DNA of 64,000 bases from contig OX439050.1 of NCBI GenBank assembly GCA_949317995.1, positions 17,996,061-18,060,060 on the forward strand, given 5' to 3'. Every line of letters starts with the position of its first letter. Position 1 is the stretch's first letter. Shown here one piece after another: positions 35,701 through 44,400 of the stretch. The translations under genes and the position numbers were made by a program. Below the pieces are notes generated by a model. It had not been told where the DNA came from. It saw nothing but the letters and a program-made list of their open reading frames with translations, and made no database searches. Origin of the DNA: Acholoe squamosa (taxonomy: Eukaryota; Annelida; Polychaeta; Phyllodocida; Polynoidae).

Positions 35701-38368
35701 AAATTGAAGAGGAGTTTCAGAGAAATTTTGATGTACCGTAATCTCCCGCGTATAAGGCGCAGCTCACTATAAGGCACCCCCCCAACTTACAGGGGGGCTG
35801 TTTTGCATAGAAGGCGCCCCCCTGAGGGCAGATTTTTGTCAGTTTAGTACTGTTCTATAGTAAAAATACTCCCCCTATAAGGCACACCCCAAACTCAATG
35901 CAATTTACCTCCCACATATAAGACTCAGCAGCATTTTGTTTGGCCTATAAGACGCGCCTTATATGCGGGAGATTACGGTAGGTTAAACCCCCTATCCCTT
36001 CAAAACTGTGAACTAATTACGGCTGGCACAGTTACGTCATAAAACGCCCCTGTTCGAGGCTAAAATCATAGGTCCGCAGAAACGACTTCGGTTCCCTATT
36101 GCCTTTTTTTTTTTTTTTTTTTTAGCTACTACAGTAAGTCACAGCGAGTCCCAGTGACTCCGGGATAAGTCATGGGGACTAAATCAACTAAATCGGCTGG
36201 AAATTTGCCCAAAAACCTATAATTCCTCCAAAAATGATGGGGGAAAAAAATAGGGTCTCACTTAGGGATTGATAATCTTTTAACAACCGGGGGGTGGCAG
36301 GTTGCACAAGGATGCATGACAAATTTAGACCCCCCTCCCCCCGAAGAGACGGAAAATTTAAACTTTAGTGACGCGCAGACTTTTTGTGTAGAAAGCAGGT
36401 AAAATTATTGTGACCTCCTTCTTGTCAAGAGGTTGAATTTTTTTTTTTTTTTTTGATCCCCCCCACCCCCTGTTGTTGAAAAAGATCACTCCTTTATTAT
36501 ATACCCATCATGTACCCAGGTTTGCCCTCTCCAGCCCGTCACAGTCTGGCTTCATATCTTAGTCTGAGTTGTCAGCGACGCCCACTTTTTAAATCGTGTT
36601 TATTTCTGAACTGGTTACATAGTCAGATATTCTGGTCTACCCTCATATAACCAGGTGGCGGGCGAAGCGTACTCACCACAGATTACATTAACATATTTCG
36701 CAGGTTTAAAATTTCTTCAGTACAGCTTCAACCAAAACCGACAAAGATAATAAGTGATAAATGAATCTTATAAAAATTGAGTACAATCATGTAATGACAT
36801 TTAAAGAAATATGATGACCAAAGTGATTACAATAACATAACATACATTATCTTTACAGGACTGAGACGGGACGGACAATACCCCACAAGGATATTTCAGA
36901 TGAGGGGCTACTAACCTAGAATAGTTAGGCTCACCCTGATATTACATTAAATATAGCTTATGTCTTGGGGGCTTCCCTAGCCCACTTAAAAGGGTCTATA
37001 TCTCCTCTTTACTATCCCCTCAGGATGTGTGTGGTGCACATATGCGCAGGCACTGACACATTCCTCTGTGAAATTGTGTAATGTAGTTCTCGCCATGAAT
37101 ATGACCTTAGCTGTCGAAATGGCGTTAAACATCTATTACTCACTCACTAGCTTATGTCTTGGAATTTTATGCCTTGGAAGAGGAACAACAAAGTACATTG
37201 CATAATAACTGCAGTACATATACACCAGTGCAAGTAATGTGTACCCAGTCTCGACTCAAGCAGATTCCTAATTCTGGCAGTGACCCTCGCTCAACCTGGA
37301 GAATGAATACACATCCCTGTTCAATCAAATTCTTATCTAGAATGAAGGTTAAGTCTAGGCCACAGGCCTACTTGTTATTGGCTTATAAGTTCAATGAAAA
37401 AAAAATGTTTAAGTTCTATGCAGCCCCTAAAGGGTTAATGGTTTGTGTGCACCAACAATGAGGCGTCAGTAATCCACCTCCCACCTTCAAGCCCCAATGA
37501 ACAGCTGACTATGCTCTATCTCTTAGGTGCAAAAGCCAGCTGTCCAAGCCATTTTGTCATACCTGGTTCAGCATATTATTTACTAAATGCATATAAGGTC
37601 AAAGAGAGATTATTCAACCATGGCCTAGCTGTGGTGGCAATTGTTCAGAGATACACTATAGACCAGATTTCCCTCTATGTTCCTATGTCTGTCAGAAACC
37701 CTCTTTAATCTAATGTGGTTCTGTGCGGCAGTTTCCATATATATGAATGTGTTATTGACTAAAGTCAATAACACAACAAAAAGGGAAATAAAACAAGCAG
37801 CACATATGTCATTTGTAAACAAATGTGGATATTGTTCCGTTTACAGTTGGTGGATGTACAAAATATGAGTTTTATATGACCTTAATTAAAAAATTTTATC
37901 AGAGAAATCATGGACCCAGACCTTCACAATAATAATAATAATAACAATAACAATGACAATGACAATGACAATAACAATAATAATAATAATAATAAGGTCA
38001 AAGAGAGATTATTCAACCATGGCCTAGCTGTGGTGGCAATTGTTCAGAGATACACTATAGACCAGATTTCCCTCTATGTTCCTATGTCTGTCAGAAACCC
38101 TCTTTAATCTAATGTGGTTCTGTGCGGCAGTTTCCATATATATGAATGTGTTATTGACTAAAGTCAATAACACAACAAAAAGGGAAATAAAACAAGCAGC
38201 ACATATGTCATTTGTAAACAAATGTGGATATTGTTCCGTTTACAGTTGGTGGATGTACAAAATATGAGTTTTATATGACCTTAATTAAAAAATTTTATCA
38301 GAGAAATCATGGACCCAGACCTTCACAATAATAATAATAATAACAATAACAATGACAATGACAATAAC

Positions 38369-38444
<76 letters not shown>

Positions 38445-41400
38445 TTGGGTACCAAGACTGATTTCAGTGGTTTCCATGAGCTGTAGTTGTACATTATCCT
38501 TAATCTCAATTATAGTACTTATAGTACAAATATGTGATACCGTAATCTCCCGCGTAGAAGGCGCGTTGCGCGTATAGGACGCACCCCCTTCTTGGGAGAA
38601 GCATTTTCGCGTATAAGACGCACCTCTTAGGTACCAATTTTGTAAACTCAGTACATTTCTATAGTAAAATTACCCCTCGTATAAGACGCACCCCCAATTT
38701 CAGTACATCCTATAAGATAGTGGACTTTGTCTATACAATTCACAATTGGGTCTGGCGATTTTTAGCTTGAGATGACTACTGCTCCTGAGGTTTCTCACAG
38801 CAACATGAGGTTTATCTCATCTCTACTAACCCTGTAGATTAAGTTCAACATAGCCTGTTACATCTCACATTTAGGTACTCAAATTTACAGGTATCATGTA
38901 GTTATGAAACATGTACATCAGGGTGGAATCTGATTCTAAGACTGAGGGATGGACTATAGTTTTACAGTCATTTGTCCAACATGTGCCAAGTGTTCAGGGA
39001 TGGACTATAGTTTACAGTTATTTGACCAAAATGAGCCAAGAGGTCAGGGATGGACTGTAGTTTAGTTATTTGACCTTCATGTGCAAAGTGCTCAGGGATG
39101 GACTATTTTTTACACTTATTTGACCAACATGTGGCATGTGTTCATGGATGGCCTATAGTTTACAGTTATTTGGCCAAAATGAGCCAAGAGGTCAGGGATG
39201 TACTATAGTTTGTAGATATTTGACCTTCATGTGCAAAGTATTCAGAGATGGACTATAGTTTAGTTATTTGACCAAAATGGGCAAAGAGGTCAGGGATGGA
39301 CTATAGTTTACAGTTATTAGACCAAAATGTGCTGAGTGTTCATGGATTTTGTTTGTTTGTTTAGTTTTATGTCCGGGGGCCATCGAGGAACGCAGACATT
39401 CAAGAATTTGAAACTATTCAATAGTAATGGTAGGCTGCGGGCCTACCTCGGGTTTGCGCATATGAGTGGATGGGTGTGCGTGCGCGCGTGCATATATTTA
39501 TGAGTCTGCTTGTAGCAGTTCGACACGGCTCGTAGCGGTGAAATACCACCCGTGGCTCAAGGCCCCTCTTTATCGTGCTGCCTCATGCAGGTAACATGTC
39601 GCAAACTGTAGACACATCACCCGGTCGGTCACATTATCCGACAGACCAGCCATTTTTCGATTTTTTTTTTTTTTTTTTTTTAAATAAATTATTCGTATAT
39701 ACCGGTATGATCTATATGTACTTATATAAGTTTGATTCTTTGAGGAAGTTCAGGAGTTCTTTTGTTTCTATTGTGTTGAAGACAGCTTTCAGTGTTGTTG
39801 CATTTTTAAGATATTTTCTTCTGTTGCTTGCAGTCCTTCGACAGTTGAGCAAGATATGCTTAACTGTGAGTTCAGTCTTGCATTGTTGGCACATTGGTTG
39901 GACTTTCAGTGTTGTTGCATTTTTAAGATATTTTCTTCTGTTGCTTGCAGTCCTTCGACAGTTGAGCAAGATATGCTTAACTGTGAGTTCAGTCTTGCAT
40001 TGTTGGCACATTGGTTGGGCTTCACATTTCAGGTGGTGTTTGTGTGTAAGCGTTGTGTGGCCAATTCGTAGACGTGTTAGTTTCACTTCGTCTGATCTAG
40101 ATAGTTTTCTTTTTTCACCCTTTCCTTTCAGTTGAGGCTGAATGGAGTGTAGCTTGTTCTCATGCTGCTTGTTCCAGTCAGCTTGCCATTTCAGTTCCAC
40201 ATATTTCTTGAATATTGATGTCAGGTCCGTGTATGGGATTGGCACTTCTCGAGGTGTCAGTTTCAGCGCTGACTTTGCGGCTTTATCTGCTGCCTCGTTT
40301 CCGTCTATGCCAATATGGTTCGGCAGCCAGCAGAAAACCAATTCTTTCTTTGCTTTCTCAAGGTTGTTGGTTTTGTCCCTGATGTCTTGTATCAAAGGAT
40401 TGTTTGGTTCATATTGGTTCATTGCTTGAAGGCATGACTTGGAGTCTGACAGGGCAATGAATTTCTGGTCAGTTGATATCCTGGCATATTCTAGGGCGTG
40501 TAGCAAGGCGCTAGCCTCTGCCGTGAATATGCTGGCTTTGGAATGGAGGCCTCTTTTGAGGTTACCATATGGCGTGTGTACTCCATAGCCTACTTTGTCA
40601 CCCTCCTTAGAACCATCTGTGTACACCGCCAGGTGTTCACTATGGTCTTTTTCTATCCCTTGGAGTTGATCTTTAAAGGATGGACTATATTTTGCAGTAT
40701 CTCAAGTACATGTGCAAAGTGGTCATGGATGGACTATAGTTTCCAGTTATTTGAGCTGCATGTGCAAAGTGTTCAGGGATGGACTATACTTTACAGTTAT
40801 TTGGCCAAAATGAGCCAAAAGGTCAGGGATGTACCGTAATCTCATGCGTATAAGGCTCACCTAGAGTTTTGGAAAATTCTCAAAAAAAATGAAAAATTCA
40901 TAACTTTGGTTCTACTGAATGCATTTTCAAAATTCAAAAACCTATGGGTAGCTTGGGCCACCTTGGGCCCTCCTGGGCCCCATTTTGTCCTATTATGATC
41001 AAGGGGGCATGTAAGATATAAAAAGAAAGGTCTTGGTGTCCCCCTTGTGGATCCAATGAGAACTGAAACCACTGTATAAGACTCGCCTTATACGCGGGAG
41101 ATTACGGTATTATAGTTTGTAGTTATTGATGTTCATGTGCAAAGTGTTCAGGGATGGACTATAGTTTACAGTTATTTGAACTACCAAAAATTCTCTCGTA
41201 TTACCGTAGTAGCACCCCTGGTAGGGGCTGTGTACAAATGACATCATGCATTTTTGGACCATTTTTGACCCCCCTCCCCCCCTTGTCATGTTTCGTCATA
41301 CAACACTTGACCCCCCCCCTCAGCATGACGTCATGCAGAGAGATACCCCCCCCCTCAAAGTGCATGAATAGTGAAGGCCTAAAGGCTATAAACAAATTAA

Positions 41401-44400
41401 AATGGTTCAAAGGGACATATAGTGGGTGTGAATTGGCAATAATGGATAATATCATATACCATTTTATTATCTCATAAATTGTAACATATTATTGTATTAA
41501 TCAAAGAATGTATAAGAAATTAATACATAGGTTGGTTCTAAGAGCTATAAGAGCGCTCAAACTTTGTATAAGAGCGTTCATGCTCCACTGCACACCAGCC
41601 AGGTCAGTTATACTTAAGTTACAACATCAAAGACAGCGACCTCATGGTCCACTGCACAATATAATAATTCTGAGGGTCTAAATCAGCGACCTCATGGTTC
41701 AGTGCACAAACTAATAACTTGTAAGTGAATGCAAACGGCCGTCACGGGTGCCTGGGCACCGCAGACGCCGTCATGAGTGTCTCAGCACCCAAAACACTGA
41801 ACAATAGGTTACATAAGCACGACGCCATAACCTTCCGGTCGTTCTAGCGTCGCTCCTGAGCGACCTAGGTCAAATATCAAAGCATTTATGGAAAGCCCAT
41901 AATTAGACGGTCAAAATGAGCCCAAGATCAAGGCGGAACTCCTATTATTAAGGAAGTTACGCCATGGAGACTGATTTGACCTCCGAATGCACTACAGACG
42001 AACCAGCGCGAGTTACGCGCCTGGCAAGAGGGCATTAGTAACTTGGCATATTCAACTCTGCGCCTGCCAAAAATGGCGGTTGTAACGGCGTAAACTTCCG
42101 AGATATGAGGGTTTGAAGTTGCAGAACCAACCAGGACAATGGGGGACACAGCGGCGTCCATGGGGGTCCTTTGTGCACCCTGTGACACATGAAAGACCCC
42201 CCTCAAACAATTGCAGAGTTAGGCAGATGCCACTGGCCCCAGTCAGTCTGAGGTGCAATGCCAAGATTTGGTTCAAATAGCCTGGCTGCACCTCCTAGAA
42301 ATCAGAATCTCCAGAACCGCTCCAGAGGTAACATCTCCAGTCATCTCCTGCTACCTGCTATACCACTACACTATGGTGAAACTATGCTAGACAGGCATAG
42401 ATTTCCATCATTAGTGGCCAGAGGGTATCTTCTACAAGAAATCCACCAGAGGGTAAAGTTATTCATTATTACATTATTCCTCTAAGCAGCAGGTCAGGAG
42501 CTAGGTGTGGGAACCCACCTAGAACTATGCTGGACATTGTATTATTATTACCTCACAGGTGGAGTGGAACAGAACATTATACTTTATAAACTATTGTATA
42601 TTTACTGTATGTGGAAATTACCTGCATATTAACAACTGTGTGATTGATATTTCTTACATGTTGCCTAAAGCTGAATAAACCAGTGATAACTGGAAATAAC
42701 ACTATTTATAAGAGCCTGTTGGATTTACACTATATACCACTAGTCATATGATATTTCTCATATGACAACTTGATCATGCATAATTACTACCGTAAACTCC
42801 CGCGTATAAGACGCGTCCTCTATGCCAAACAAAATGCTGGTGCGTCTTATAGGATTTTCTGAAGTTGGGGGTGCGTCTTATACGAGGGGTAATTTTACAA
42901 TAGAAATGTATTGAATTTACAAAATTGGTACCTAAGAGGTGTGTCTTATAGGCGAAAATGCATGTGCTGAGTTTGGGGTGCGTCTTATACGCGCAGCGCG
43001 TCTTATACGCGGGAGTTTACGGTACCGTAATCTCCCGCGTATAAGGCGCGTCTTATACGCGAATCAGATCTTGGGTGGGCCTTATACGCGGGAGGCAGGC
43101 TGCCTTGAGTTGGGGGTGCGCCTTATACGCGGGTTTTCCCAATATCTCAACTGGCAGTTTATCATTTTTTGAATTTAAACCTCACCAGAGAAGCACTCCA
43201 ATATCAATATTCAATAAATGCCACAAATGAGGTGTAACCAGAAGTAGAACTTATCTCTAGCATTTTAGCATCAGTTCTTTTGGTTTCTTTTCCTATATTC
43301 ATATATTCTATCAATGTTGAAGCATGTGAGGGAATGAATTTAAATCACAACATTATCTAAACATAGTTTGAACATCTGTTCTTATGTCAAACATAAAGCA
43401 AGTGTATATGAATGGTAGAGTGGCTCCATCTGGTGGCACTTCTAGGAACCATTCCTACTGAATACAGGATTATAAATGATCATGATCAAGATACATTTTG
43501 CATTATTGTTATGTGTTAGATTGTATTCCCAGTACTGTAGTTGTAAATGGATCCATGCTTAGATCACTGTTTTACATGATAATTTCATGTTATCATGTCA
43601 ATAGGTCATCATGATGTGGTTGATTTGTCAAAACTGTCTCAGAAGACAGTATACAATTGAAATTTACCTCAAACTGTACCTTGATCATGATCATTTATAA
43701 TCATGTACATATGAATTATTTTATAATATTGAGTATTATACTCAATAGGAATGGTTTCTAGAAGTGCCACCAGATGGAGCCACTCTACCATTCATATACA
43801 CTTGCTATATGTTTGACATAAGAACAGATGTTCAAACTATGTTTAGATTATGTTGTGATTTAAATTCATTCCCTCACATGCTTCAACATTGATAGAATAT
43901 ATGAATATAGGAAAAGAACCCAAAAGAACTGATGCTAAAATGCTAGAGATAAGTTCTACTTCTGGTTACACCTCATTTGTGGCATTCAAAAAGGATATAT
44001 GGTCAGCATCATACCCAAACCAATCTCAACTCTTACTAAGGTTATCCCCAGCTACAAGGAGACTCCTGCCATGCACAAGGTGCGCCTTGTACGCGGACCA
44101 GTCCCCTTGAGTTTGGGGTGCGCCTTATACGAGGGTTTTTTCGGAATTCCATTCAGAGGAGATTGGTGCGCCTTCTACGCGAACTAGCCTTCTCTGAGTT
44201 GTGGGTGCGCCTTCTACGCGGGCTGCGCCTTCTACGCGAGAGATTACGGTAGTATGACAATAAGATACATGCAAAGTGAAAAAAAGAACTAGCACTGATC
44301 AACAAATGAACAGAGAAACATGCCAAACACTGTCAGCTTATATAATGTGGGTCCCTATATGCAGGGTGTACCATTTCCGTGCCTTATAGTTATATACAGA

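Larger units (their letters stand above)
38940..41175. repeat. ~50-bp minisatellite (GGGATGGACTATAGTTTACA), interrupted three times
   Basis: Units recur at about 50-base steps from 38945 to 39345 and again at 40675-40833 and 41108-41175. They are split by a SINE-like piece (39346-39660), a LINE fragment (39661-40674) and a CCGTAA MITE (40834-41107). Units alternate between ATGTGCAAAGTGTTCA and ATGAGCCAAGAGGTCA variants. Confidence 0.85.

Noticed and set aside
39575-40135. Plus-strand 186-residue frame
   Set aside because: It is the reverse of the LINE RNase H and knuckle sequence, including the duplicated part.
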